Origin: Epiperipatus broadwayi
Lineage: Eukaryota > Onychophora > Udeonychophora > Euonychophora > Peripatidae
Direction of reading: 5' to 3'
Assembly (NCBI GenBank): GCA_028023455.1
Contig: JAQFVV010012396.1
Location: 4,876,085-4,940,084, forward strand
DNA: 64,000 nt
Of this stretch, positions 27,130 to 37,579 are shown piece by piece; within the stretch, counting starts at the first letter, position 1; each line of letters opens with the position of its first letter. The notes under the pieces are model-generated. The model was given only the letters and a program-made list of their open reading frames with translations, was not told where the DNA came from and did not search any database. The position numbers and the translations under genes are program-made.

Positions 27130-28152
27130 TAATTTACTAAGGCTGTAACCTTAGAAATAAGCGTCTGAAAAATACGAAGGTAGGGACCTCTATAGGTCTT
27201 AAAACACAAGCTTACACTATGAAAAAAAGAGAGAATCCTGAATCCTTCATTTACTTCAACCTACTTTTATATATAAATAGGTGAAGCTGAAGTGTTTTGA
27301 TCTAAGAGTGTGAAGCTATTCAATACTTCACTAATTAAGTCCACAATTCTTATAATACATTAATACTCGCAAAATCTTACAATTTACTACGAGTCAATGA
27401 AAAGATCTTATAGTAAGAAATCTGTTATGATAATTTAAAGTTGTAATTATAAATTTTATTAAACACCCATTATTATATTAAGTAATAATTTACTAAGGCT
27501 GTAACCTTAGAAATAAGCATCTGAAAAATATGAAGGTAGGGACCTCTATAAGTCTTAAAACACAAGCTTACGCTATGAAGAAAAGAGAGAATCCTGAATC
27601 CTTCATTTACTTCAACCAGATCAAAACACTTCAGCTTCACCTATTTATATATAAAAGTAGGTTGAAGTAAATGAAGGATTCAGGATTTTCTCTTTTCTTC
27701 ATAGCGTAAGCTTGTGTTTTAAGACCTATAGAGGTCCCTATCTTCGTATTTTTCAGACACTTATTTCTAAGGTTACAGCCTTAGTAAATTATTACTTAAT
27801 ATAATAATGGGCGTTTAATAAAATTTATAATTACAACTTTAAATTATCGTAACAGATTTCTTACTATAAGATCTTTTCATTGACTCGTAGTAAATTGTAA
27901 GATTTCGCGAGTATTAATGTATTATAAGAATTGTGGACTTAATTAGTGAAGTATTGAATAGCTTCACACTCTTAGATCAAAACACTTCAGCTTCACCTAT
28001 TTATATATAAAAGTAGGTTGAAGTAAATGAAGGATTCAGGATTCTCTCTTTTCTTCATAGCGTAAGCTTGTGTTTTAAGACCTATAGAGGTCCCTACCTT
28101 CGTATTTTTCAGACGCTTATTTCTAAAGTTACAGCCTTAGTAAATTATTACT
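27130..28152. mobile_element. 1-kb palindromic element with 13-bp target duplication
   Basis: Flanked by TATATTATCCTAA at 27117-27129 and 28153-28165. The left half is R (27127-27302), I (27303-27482) and R truncated (27483-27617). The right half is the inverse: R' (27618-27790), I' and R' to 28152. Thus R-I-R stands head-to-head with its own reverse complement, with a 41-base spacer at the centre. R begins with a small perfect hairpin (CTAAGG/CCTTAG). The arms differ at only a few positions. There is no open frame, no transposase and no hammerhead core in either orientation. R also behaves like a short direct terminal repeat around I, so a miniature LTR-type origin is an alternative. Confidence 0.85.
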
Positions 28153-28165
28153 TATATTATCCTAA

Positions 28166-29345
28166 GCAATTTAATCAAATATTTGTGGACTGTTCAAAAA
28201 TAATGTATCTTTGATGATATATAACTAGGAAAAGATGGAGAGAAGAAAGAATAAAAATGCACTTTTTTTATAGTTACGACAGTAGTTCACTCTTTTTAAA
28301 GCTTATATATATATATATATTAATCATATTTCTGATGAGAAAGAAATGTATCATTATTTCAAAATTATTTTTATATTTGAAACTTGTTTCCATATTGATG
28401 TTGACAATTTTTACTAGTAATTATGTATATATATATAATAGTACTTTCACTAAATTACAATTTAATTTAAATTAAAAAAGTAAATTACTTATATTAAAAA
28501 TATTAAATTTATTTTTTTATTTTTTTTAAAAAAAGAGGGAAATTTTTTATTTTTTTTAAAAAAAGAGGGAAATTCTAAAAAAATTATAATTATTTAAAAT
28601 AATTTATTAATTGGCTTTGTACTTAACATATGTTATATTTTATGAGTATATTAAATCCCTGAAATACAGACGTTACAGTCGCACAATATCAATGTATTAA
28701 TCTGCAATGCCTAGTACCCAATATTTCACTTGTGAAGTGGTTTGGGGATTTTTTCAGATAACTGAAGATTTTATAATTATGCTCATGTTTTTTTAATTAT
28801 CCAACTCACATATATTATTAGATGATATAATCTTTCCATCCAATAATAGGTGAATATTCCAGTTGATTGTAGACTCATGGTTTATTTCCATCTTTAATGT
28901 AAACCGATTTACAGTCGATTGGCAATGGATGTTCACATTTATTTTTTATTTAAATTTATTATATTTTTAAGGAAATGCCATAGGAAGAAATTTTTTCTTT
29001 CAGAATATTTTTTTTTAATTTACTATATATTCTTTGCTTTTTTTTTTTGGATTTAATTAAAATTTAACCAGAGTATGTGAAGGTATACATATATAATGAT
29101 AGTATGGGCAATGCTGTATCACATATACGCAGTGCAATTTACTACATTTTCAATTTTCTCATATTAAATAGCATTTTCTTATAAGCATATAAAGTACAAA
29201 ATAAAAGTTACTAAATATGAACATGAGAGAGAGAGTTGAAAAAATAATCAATCATTTATTTCGCTTAATTTATTTTTAAGTAAAATAGAAAAAGAAATCA
29301 TTTAAAAGAGTGAATTGTGTATTTATTTAATTAAGGTAAAAAAAC
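28166..29345. other. AT-rich DNA, short tandem duplication, no gene
   Basis: Includes a roughly 37-base tandem duplication near 28507-28575 (T-run, A-run, GAGGGAAAT, twice). The Ile/Phe-rich frame at 28257-28475 looks like composition only. Confidence 0.55.
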
Positions 29346-29353
29346 TCACAAAC

Positions 29354-29607
29354 GATTGAAGGGACACAAATTAATGGTTAAAAAAGAAAAAAATAGATGT
29401 GTCTACCATATCAGATCATGTATGTACTAATGACCATGTTCTTAAGTGGGAAAATACAAAGATATTGGATAAAGAGGAAAAATGCATAGAAGAAAATTCA
29501 AGGAAGCTGCTCATATGACAATGGTAAATAATCCTATAAGTCAACCCAGTGTGGCAATACACAATGTATGGAAGCCTCTAATTAATCTTGCTCTTAGGAA
29601 AAAGTAA
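29354..29607 (+). pseudogene. PLE GIY-YIG endonuclease C-terminal fragment (upstream copy)
   Basis: Starts at the RLKGHKLM segment and continues through DHVCTNDHVLKW to the stop after ALRKK. It retains the CGA arginine codon where the downstream copy has TGA, so the downstream stop arose after the copies separated. A one-base expansion of an A run breaks the frame. The GIY-YIG part itself is missing. Confidence 0.7.
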
Positions 29608-29725
29608 AAAAAAAATTATTAGACTTGTTAAAAAAAAAAAAAAAAATTGAAGGACTCAGGAGGATTTGAACCAACCCTCATATATAAATATATCAAATTT
29701 CTACTATATGTTGCCTTTGACAGAA

Positions 29726-29793
29726 TAGCTCAGTTGGTAGAGCGTTTGCCTTAAATTCAATATACAAGAATCTAAAGGTACGAGTTCAACTTC
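29726..29793 (+). promoter_or_regulatory. tRNA-like pol III A/B boxes in the PLE terminal repeat
   Basis: TAGCTCAGTTGG at 29726-29737 matches the tRNA A-box consensus at every fixed position, and the D arm GCTC...GAGC pairs. GAGTTCAACTTC at 29782-29793 is a fair B box at tRNA-like spacing. TGACA before and TGTCA after could form an acceptor-like helix. There is no plausible anticodon arm, so it is not a functional tRNA gene. Confidence 0.5.
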
Positions 29794-29820
29794 TAAGTGA
29801 ATATTGTCACTGTGCATATA

Positions 29821-29886
29821 GGCCAGCAACACCCGAAGAAGAGTGGAGAATAACACTACTCGAAACGTTGTGTAATTGCTAACCTG
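29821..29886 (+). ncRNA. Hammerhead-like motif in upstream PLE terminal repeat
   Basis: CCCGAAGA (U4 changed to C), then a stem with GAGT and ACTC ends, then GAAAC, a short ACG/TGT stem III, and GTA as the possible cleavage triplet. AGCAA before and TTGCT after form the outer stem I, with unpaired bases next to the core. The second terminal repeat restores the T. Hammerhead motifs are known in Penelope-like elements. Confidence 0.5.
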
Positions 29887-29982
29887 TATTGTCTACTTGT
29901 GTGTTATTACTAACAAGTTGTTTGTATTTGAAAAGTTTAAATAAAGTTTAAAATTTTCTATACATTCAATATTCACTCATAA

Positions 29983-30395
29983 ATGATGGAAATAGTCCAA
30001 CATATCACATCTTATAATATACCATCATTACAAACCTTCAGACAAATACTAAGTACTCGGTATGGACCCGATGCTATGTTGAAATTTAGACATTATAAAA
30101 AATTATGTCTAAAACTGGCTAAAGTAGAAAATCATTTAACTTTCTTATGTAAATGTAAATCAGGAGGGATTATCCCTAAGGGTTTGAGGTTAAAACCTCC
30201 TATTTCCTCCAAGACAGCTGAGAAAATTATTCAGAGAGCAAATGAGGCCTGAAAGTATAAAGGTTCAGTGGTTTACCAAGTATCAAACATTGCGATCTAT
30301 TAGAAGTGTGGAATCATTACTACAAAACAAAATTACAGATGAAGATTTCTCAAGAATTTGTCAAGCAGTTGTAACGATATATAAATATGTCGTTA
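29983..30395 (+). pseudogene. PLE ORF, N-terminal region
   Basis: The frame from about 30000 contains FLCKCKSGGIIPKGLRLKPP and KTAEKIIQRANEA, similar to the conserved N-terminal segment of Penelope-like proteins (FLxxCxxxxxxPKxLxLKxP). A stop at 30250 ends this frame. The adjacent frame continues with LRSIRSVESLLQNKITDEDF and ICQAVV to about 30390, so there is one frameshift. The continuation is lost at the interruption. Confidence 0.7.
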
Positions 30396-32396
30396 CATTA
30401 ATTTAAAATAAAAACTTAAAAGTTCGCAAATAAAAGTAAAAAACTAAACGCTAAAATTAAAATTTTTGTTAAATGTATATACATTCGCACAGAGGCCAAA
30501 CTTTAAAAATATTTTTTTTAAAAAAACAAATAAGTATTTGAACATACTTTTTTATAAAAAAAGTACAAGATTTAAAAATAAAAACAGGTATTAATTAATG
30601 TAATCTGTAAATGGAAATGATTGTTTATGAATTATCAAAAACCAAACTGGCCCTTGGGCTCTTGTATAATTAAAATGATCTGATGAAAGATAGATAAGAA
30701 AATAAAGAGAAATTAGCTTGACCAATGAAAGCACTAAGCCTTGGCTCGGACCCTAATGAAAGTGATGGAATAGTGACGTTTTGTTGATTGAATCCATGTG
30801 GATAATATAAAAAGGGAAATACAGTTTTTTCTGAGTTCCAGCATTTTGTGTTTGAGAGATGTGGTAGGACGCACATACCACACTCTCTATTTAAAAAAAA
30901 AATGAAATGACTGTGATACCTTGAACCAGCTATTGCCATCTCCAGAACATTATCTTCCAATGGAGGCATCGTGGGAATTAAAAGCAGAAACCTGGACTCA
31001 TCTACCATGAGCTATGAACTTTACAAATTAACAAAAACAAAAAAAAGTAATTAAGAACTTTCGTCATTGTTTTTTTTAAAGATTCAGCTAATTTAAATTT
31101 TAAAATGAACTCTTATTTGATTTTCAAATTAATAATTGATTGTTTAAATTTATATAGTTAAGTTTTGCTAAAATCATTTCCATTTTATTATTTTTATTTG
31201 TAGTAATATTTATTGTAGAAATTATTAAATGCATTACATTTAAGTTGGGTATAGACATTGCATAGATTCATTAGCGGTTGATTATGTTGTGGTTTTCACA
31301 GTTGATTAGAATATATAAGTCAACAATGTCACTGCGGTGTCTTATGATGAACACCAAAGGGTCTCCTGTATTCCCTCAGCAATTGACGTTATCGATTGAC
31401 TTTGTATTTTGATCGGTTGTGTTTAATTTGGAATGTTTTTGACCATGGAATCTATGCAGCCGATCTATACTCGACATTATAAAACAAATTCTATAAAAAT
31501 AATCTGTGCGAATGTATTTAAATGTTAAATTTAAGTCGGGCGTGAATGGCTATATAGTTTTGTAAAGTTATATTAAGGGAGGGTAATCTTAGGTTATTCA
31601 TTTCGTAGTTGAATTGGTTCAATGGATTGGATATATTTGTGTAATTGTAAATGTAGTATGAGATCCACTACGGGCAGGATTATATATATAAGCCACACAC
31701 CTTCTGTTTGCCTATGGATGGGTTTGTAAGATGGCAAAGGACCGCAGTCCATTCCTATGGATTTTTATGTTTATTGTTATACTCGCCAACAGATGTAGCA
31801 TTCCTGGTTGGTAGAGAGACAATTTTTTCTCTAATTTTACTTGCTGTTCAGATGTACATTCCTGACAGTATAGTATTTTGTGTTGTCGTATTTTCATGCT
31901 ACATTGAATACATAAATGTATCAGATGGATTGGTGCCGGTTTGATTGTGAAATTTGTTGCCTAAGGTTAAATCAGGGAAGAATATTTTCTTTTCAAATGC
32001 AGATCTATGTAGTCTATTCATACTTGACTCACTAAATAAATATTAAACTCATGGTTGTAATTTACTTAAATGTAAAACTAAAGATTAATAGAAAAATCTA
32101 AAATGTTGAATTTATTCCTCAAAATTTAAATGTTATTTTATATGTGCATAAATAAATATTTTTATGTGTTAATTTCTGGCAGTGGCTTTTATTCTTTTAT
32201 ATTTAAGATATAAAATTTATATTTTATTATCTCTGCTACTCACTGAGCTAGTGACAATGGGCTAATGACCAAAATATAAAATAAAGTGGAATCTTAACAG
32301 CACGTATCTGCCTACTGTATAAATTTTTCTAGGTTCAAATACCTAGATGGTGCCCTGGTAGTTGCAGATACGTAGATTGCTGTTTCCACTATTGTT
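30396..32396. other. 2-kb interruption between PLE ORF parts
   Basis: Separates the N-terminal PLE segment from the RT segment. It has no PLE coding similarity. TAACGA and TCGTTA form a small inverted repeat at the left edge (30383-30406). ACATTCGCACAG near 30480 and its inverse near 31505 could be terminal repeats of a smaller insert. No clear target duplication was found. A long intron is possible, since PLEs can carry introns, but no clean splice pair restores the frame. Confidence 0.5.
30720..30840 (+). promoter_or_regulatory. Possible pol II core promoter
   Basis: A CCAAT pentamer at about 30721 and TATAAAAAGG at about 30807 are spaced like a TATA promoter. The surrounding 300 bases are less AT-rich than the window. 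The downstream sequence has no open frame I recognise. Chance occurrence is likely in such DNA. Confidence 0.2.
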
Positions 32397-34034
32397 TTGG
32401 ATTGTTATACAGTGAACAGATCAAATTGTAAGTTACATGGGAGGATAAAAGACCTTCAGAAGAAGAAGCTTGTCAATCTACATGGGCAAGTCAAATGTAA
32501 TACTGCAACTAGTCTATCCTCATCATCAGTGAAAAATCTTAGTTTTAAACAACTTACCGATTGTGAATTAGAAGTTCTTGGAAAATGTTTGAATTTTGCC
32601 ATTACACCATCTACTGTACCACTATTGGATATAATGGCCACCACTGATGAGGTGACCCAAAATTTGAATCTAGAGAAAGCGGCAGAGTTATGCTGGAGAG
32701 TAAAAAGAACACTGGAAAGACATCAAGTGTACAAGCAGAAGTCAAACATTTCATGTGATGAGAGGAAAGCTATTAAATCTCTTAAACAGGATACATCTAT
32801 AATCATTCTTCCTGCTGACAAAGGTAACACTACAGTTGTAATGGATAAAGCTGATTATGATAACAAAATACAAGGACTTCTCACAGCAGGCCAATACAAA
32901 AAGATAGCAAAAAATCCAATTCCAAATACAGAAGTAAAACTACAAGCATTACTCCAGAAGCATCACAGGTATTTCAGTGATTCAGAAAAGAGAAAATTAA
33001 CTTCGTATTTCAGCAAGATTCCTCACCTGTATGGATTGCCGAAAATTCATAAAGACAATGTTCCATTAAGACCTATTGTTAGTTCTAGAAATTCACCCTG
33101 TCAAAATTTGTCAAGAATTCTTCTCGAAGTTCTTAGTCCAATGGCATATAGGACATTGTCTTTCGTCAGGGATTCTAAGCACTTTGTGGAATTAGTCGGG
33201 AACATGAAAATGGATGGAACTGACATATTGGTAAGCTTTGATGTGGAAAGTCTGTTTACAAATGTTCCATGTGATGAAGCATTGTCTATTGTAAAGAAAA
33301 GATTAAATGATGATAATAGTCTACAAACTAGAACAGCTCTACCTATTGATAGTATAATGGAATTATTAACCTTCTGTGTAGCAACAACATACTTTCAATA
33401 TAACTCAGAATTCTTCCAACAAAATCAAGGGGTGGCCATGGTATCATCATTGTCACCCTTGCTTAGCAACATTTACATGGAAGAACTTGAAGCCACAGTC
33501 ATAAATACTACTCCATGTCCACCTAAAGTGTGGCTTCGATATGTTGATGATACATTTGTGGTATGGCCACATGGCAAAGAAAAATTACAGTCTTTCTGGA
33601 TGCACATTAACAACATATCTCCTACAATTAAATTCACGATGGAATCAGAACAAGAACAAAAATTGGCATTCTTGGATGTTCTTGTGACAAGACTCCCTCA
33701 GGGCAAAGTAAAAACAATGGTGTATAGGAAACTGACACACACTGGCAAATACTTGGCATATACATCCAATCATACAAGAAGCATTAAACAAGGAATTGTA
33801 CTATCATTATGGAACAGAGCAAAGGAGGTTTGTTCAGAATCCAGTGACTTGCAAAAAGAAAAGATTCACATAGAACAAATGCTTATGAAGAATGGTTATC
33901 CATCAGCAGTCATCAGAAAAACCTTCAATAGACAACACAAAGACACCAAAAGAGAAAACAGTTATTGGTATGGTGGTGTATCCATACATACCAGGAATGG
34001 CAGACAAACTAAAAAAAATCTGCAGTCAATATAA
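32397..34034 (+). CDS. Penelope-like element reverse transcriptase (defective)
   Basis: A 545-residue open frame holding the RT domain of a Penelope-like element, which copies element RNA into DNA at the target. In order: ADKGNTTVVMDKADY (about 140-155), YGLPKIHK..PLRPIVSS (about 213), motif A SFDVESLFTNVP with Asp282, motif B QGVAMVSSLSP (about 344), the catalytic box RYVDD with Asp384/Asp385, and FLDVLV (about 424), then YRKLTHTGKYL. Motif B in the family is normally QxxGxAMGSPLSP; here Gly and Pro are replaced by Val and Leu, so activity is doubtful. The start Met is not the natural start, because the N-terminal part lies upstream of the 2-kb interruption. A +1 shift near 33920-33950 separates it from the GIY-YIG domain; the last 30 or so residues are off-frame. 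Confidence 0.88.
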   Translation: MDCYTVNRSNCKLHGRIKDLQKKKLVNLHGQVKCNTATSLSSSSVKNLSFKQLTDCELEVLGKCLNFAITPSTVPLLDIMATTDEVTQNLNLEKAAELCWRVKRTLERHQVYKQKSNISCDERKAIKSLKQDTSIIILPADKGNTTVVMDKADYDNKIQGLLTAGQYKKIAKNPIPNTEVKLQALLQKHHRYFSDSEKRKLTSYFSKIPHLYGLPKIHKDNVPLRPIVSSRNSPCQNLSRILLEVLSPMAYRTLSFVRDSKHFVELVGNMKMDGTDILVSFDVESLFTNVPCDEALSIVKKRLNDDNSLQTRTALPIDSIMELLTFCVATTYFQYNSEFFQQNQGVAMVSSLSPLLSNIYMEELEATVINTTPCPPKVWLRYVDDTFVVWPHGKEKLQSFWMHINNISPTIKFTMESEQEQKLAFLDVLVTRLPQGKVKTMVYRKLTHTGKYLAYTSNHTRSIKQGIVLSLWNRAKEVCSESSDLQKEKIHIEQMLMKNGYPSAVIRKTFNRQHKDTKRENSYWYGGVSIHTRNGRQTKKNLQSI

Positions 34035-34446
34035 TATTGGGACTGCTTTCCAAAGCCTTACCACACTTCGAGGAATGCTTACTTCTACTAAGCCTAAACT
34101 GGAAATGTTGAAGAACAAAAACTGCACCTATAAAATACCATGTGAATGTGGAAGGAAATACATTAGTGAGACCTGTCGCCCGGTTGAACAATGATTGAAG
34201 GAACACAAATTAATGGTTAAAAAAGAAAAAATAGATGTGTCTACCATAGCAGATCATGTATGTACTAATGACCATGTGCTTAAGTGGGAAAATACTAAGA
34301 TATTGGATAAAGAGAAAAAAATGCATCGAAGAAAATTCAAGGAAGCTGCTCATATGACAATGGTAAATAATCCTATAAGTCAACCCAGTGTGACAATACA
34401 CAATGTATGGAAGCCTCTAATTAATCTTGATTTTAGGAAAAAGTAA
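33945..34446 (+). pseudogene. PLE linker and GIY-YIG endonuclease domain
   Basis: The +1 frame after the RT shift reads GMVVYPYIPGMADKLKKI, then YKIPCECGRKYISETCRP, a TGA stop at 34192-34194 where Arg is expected, then LKEHKLM, DHVCTNDHVLKW and a basic tail to 34446. This is the order of the PLE GIY-YIG endonuclease. The usual YIGET is changed to YISET and TGR to TCR. The stop matches CGA-to-TGA decay, since the upstream copy still has CGA. Confidence 0.8.
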
Positions 34447-34567
34447 AAATAAAAAAAAATAATTAGACTTGTTAAAAATAAAAAAAAATTGAAGGACTCA
34501 GGAGGATTTGAACCAACCCTCATATATAAATATATCAAATTTCTACTATATATTGCCTTTGACAGAA

Positions 34568-34635
34568 TAGCTCAATTGGTAGAGTGTTTGCTTTAAATTC
34601 AATATACAAGAATCTAAACGTGTGAGTTCAACTTC
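34568..34635 (+). promoter_or_regulatory. tRNA-like A/B boxes in downstream PLE terminal repeat
   Basis: TAGCTCAATTGG and GAGTTCAACTTC at the same spacing as in the upstream repeat. One A-box base has changed. Confidence 0.4.
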
Positions 34636-34662
34636 TAAGTGAATATTGTCACTGTGCATATA

Positions 34663-34727
34663 GGCCAGCAACACCTGAAGAAGAGTGGAGAATAATACTA
34701 CTCAAAACGTTGTGTAATTACTAACCT
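34663..34727 (+). ncRNA. Hammerhead-like motif in downstream PLE terminal repeat
   Basis: CTGAAGA core intact; stem with GAGT/ACTC; AAAAC in place of GAAAC (G12 lost); outer stem I weakened (TTACT instead of TTGCT). Together with the upstream copy it implies an ancestral CTGAAGA...GAAAC core. Confidence 0.5.
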
Positions 34728-34859
34728 GTATTGTCTATTTGTGTGTTATTACTAACAAGTTGTTTGTATTTGAAAAGTTTAAATAAAGGTTAAAATTTTC
34801 TATACATTCAATATTCACTCATAAATGATGGAAATATTCCAGCATATCACATCTTATAA

Positions 34860-36250
34860 AGATATTTATATTTGTTCTTGGTTGCTTCATAAAGTGAGAG
34901 GATATATAAGTGCTGGTTTCAGATATTAAATATAGTTGGTATTCTAACAGAAAATAATATTGCATACAAAATCCACTCAAGCTACATTTAGAAGCAAGTG
35001 ATATTCCAATCACAGTTTAGCTAGTAGTTGCCATGACATAAGAAAATCTCAGTAATGTATATAAAAGCAATTATTGTCCTACTAATAACTGCATGGGAAA
35101 TATTCATAACAACTCAACAAACCTTTAAATAAATGACTAAACAACTTCAATTGCACCAGTTTTGACTGATTTTGATAGAATATAGAATGTCTGGCCTTCA
35201 AATATTTGTCTCTACATATTTAAATGTATCATTTTCCTCTTATAATATTAATGATTGAATAAAAGATACTGCCTTCAAAATATTCATGTGCAATACTAAA
35301 AACATAATAGAACTTTTACTATTAAAAAGATAGGCAAGAATATGAAGAAATTTATCAATGAAATGAAATTTCTCACATAAAGAAAAAAATTAAAAATTGA
35401 GTCCCAAAAAACAATTTATCATGTGCAAATAATTCTTGGAATAAATTAGCAAATTCAAATTGTATGAAAACTTGCAAAATTGCAGATAAAACTCAAATAC
35501 TAAAATTATCTGAGAGTGTTCAGAATTATGTTTGGTTTTGAGTTTCATAACTTTTCACTATTAACTTCAGTTATTTAAAAGATATGTTTTATTTTATTTA
35601 CATATTTAATTATTTGATATGTAGTGGTCTGTGAATGCTTGAAATATTTTTTCTCCTCTTTTATTAATTCTTGATTTGTGTTTCAATTTGTGGAGAAAAT
35701 AAAATAAAATTTGGGCTTAACTATAATTCATTTTATTACTTGCTTACTTATAACTACATTTTTACCATGTCTCAATTCAGAAATATTTGCATAGAAATTT
35801 TTTATTATCTGTCAATATGACAGTATATACTGATACACCCAAAACTGTTACATCAGTATTCACTTGAATGAATATAATAAGTTTCTATGTAGATATTTTT
35901 GAAGTGACCAATCTCATATTAAATATATAGAATACTTAATAACATTTAATAATGTGTTTTTAGTTTTAGAATTAGTATTGAAATTCCTGATATGCATGTA
36001 AATCTGTGTTGACAGATTTATTAATTATTTCACTTAGCAAATGAATGTTTGTGCCATGTTCAAACTCAATTTTATTAATTTATCTGTTTTTATAAGTTTA
36101 AAGTAGTCTATTTTTTTATTCTCAATTCTGGGCACCATTTAAAAATCAAAATTGGAAAAGAATAAATATCTTTATGCTGTTCTTCCATAAAATAATAATC
36201 AGAAAATAATAAATTCTTTACAACAGCTATATAAATATCAAAATTTTTTA
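34860..36250. other. AT-rich DNA, no gene seen
   Basis: No domain or repeat recognised. Confidence 0.55.
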
Positions 36251-37100
36251 TACATTAACACTTTAATAGCCTGAAACACGACATCGCGGTTGTCACCTTT
36301 AGATTGCTCTAACTCAGCCAATTTTTTAGTTACATTGATGAAAAATACCCGTATTAAAGCTTAGAGCAAGGCCTATAAGATGCTGCCCTCTTTTGAATTA
36401 TTTTACAAGTAAAAAATCAATACTAGGAGGGTTTTAAGTTGAACAAAAGAAGAAGGCCAGTTTTGATTGGTTGGATAATCTATTCCCAATCTATTCCCAA
36501 TTCTTATTGGCTGATGATTCTGTTAAATATTTTTTCACCGCTAAAATGAAAATATATGTTTTGGAGTGTTTTTTTTATTATGTTTCATACATATTATAAA
36601 TAATTTTCATAAAATCTAATATTTCTAATAAAAATATAGTTATTTTACAAAAGTCGTAAGGTTTTATTAAAAAATTGTATACTTTACACAATTGTAAATT
36701 GAAAAAGAAACCAGCCGTAGCAGCAATTTTTGACATCTTGTCAAGAGGTTAGATTGCTCCAAGTTGTTTATTTGATTTTCAAACAAAGATTAATGATTTA
36801 GAATATTTTTCTGGCATTATAATGTATTTTTGGTGTATTTTTTTAATAATATGCTGAAAGTATAATTATTTTGAGAAAGACGTTAAGATTTTTCCTAAAA
36901 AATTCTTAAAAAATTTGTAACATGAAATCTGGGAGGGATCTAAATGACATTTACAATGCTTCTAATTTGCTCGTAATGTTTTCTTTGATTTTTCCGCTTT
37001 TGAATATTTCTATAAAATACAAATAAAAATATATTTTTGAAATAACTTTCGTTTACTTTCCTAACATTACAAATAATTAATATACTTTTTGAAAATGAAA
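36250..37100. repeat. Degenerate tandem repeat, about 230-270 bp period
   Basis: Phrases such as TAGATTGCTC (36301 and about 36750), the T-rich TTTTGGAGTGTTTTTTT / TTTTTGGTGTATTTTTTT, and a final AAATATTTCTATAAAATAC-like block recur with strong divergence. Slightly GC-richer than the neighbours. Could be a decayed element; no coding content seen. Confidence 0.4.
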
Positions 37101-37223
37101 CTAAAATTAATATACATTAAAAGATGAAAATATTTGTATCAAAAAGTTTGTCACTTGACCAATTAAAAGTTTCAGAGTTTTACTTCGCTGGACCAATAAC
37201 AAAAGTGATCCATGAAAGTGTTA

Positions 37224-37577
37224 AAAGCCTTTTTCAGCACCTGATTTGGTGCCCTTTTCAAATGTTAGTAATCTATTACATTAATGATCTATTTCAGACA
37301 CAAAACCATCTAGTGTTCAATAATGAAATTAAAACAAACTATAACAATATAAATCATATAGTCAATTATAATTTATTTTATTTATTGTATTGTTATGATA
37401 TAGTCAATTATTTTGTAATTACTAGATTTATATATGCAGTTTTTGATTTTTTTTTTTAAATATTTATATTATTATTGAATACTAGATGGTTTTATGTCTG
37501 AAATAGTTTGTTAACATAATAGATTATTAAAATTTGAAAAGGGCACCAAATCAGATGCTGAGAAAGGCTTTTAATTA
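37224..37577. mobile_element. Foldback element, family II
   Basis: Left arm (AAAAGCCTTTTTCAGCACC...GGTGCCCTTTTCAAAT, then CAAAACCATCTAGTGTTCAATA) is the inverse of the right arm (TATTGAATACTAGATGGTTTT...ATTTGAAAAGGGCACC...GGCTTTT) around a loop of about 140 bases. The terminal motif recurs at 53.2-53.3 kb. No clear target duplication and no transposase. Confidence 0.75.
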
Positions 37578-37579
37578 AT

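Larger units (their letters stand above)
29350..34858 (+). mobile_element. Penelope-like element in partial tandem array
   Basis: From left to right: the 3' end of an upstream copy (GIY-YIG tail from about 29354), its terminal repeat to about 29985, the start of the next copy's ORF (29983-30395), a 2-kb interruption, the RT and GIY-YIG region (32397-34446), and the second terminal repeat to about 34858. The segments 29350-29975 and 34187-34858 are near-identical direct repeats, as expected for the pLTRs of these elements. The RT resembles Penelope/Poseidon-type PLEs in its motifs. The copy is defective (frameshifts, a stop in the endonuclease, an altered motif B). Confidence 0.85.

Noticed and set aside
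28330-28350. CTGATGAG followed by GAAATG, hammerhead-like
   Set aside because: No stem II between the two core parts and no stem I.
30675-30710. CTGATGAAAG in the PLE interruption
   Set aside because: No complementary stem II, and the next GAAA is not at a hairpin closure.
36301-36560. GC-richer patch as a host exon
   Set aside because: No open frame over 60 codons with splice signals; phrases recur as degenerate repeats.
37124-37459. 111-residue plus-strand frame
   Set aside because: It runs through the arm and loop of a foldback element and has no protein-like motif.
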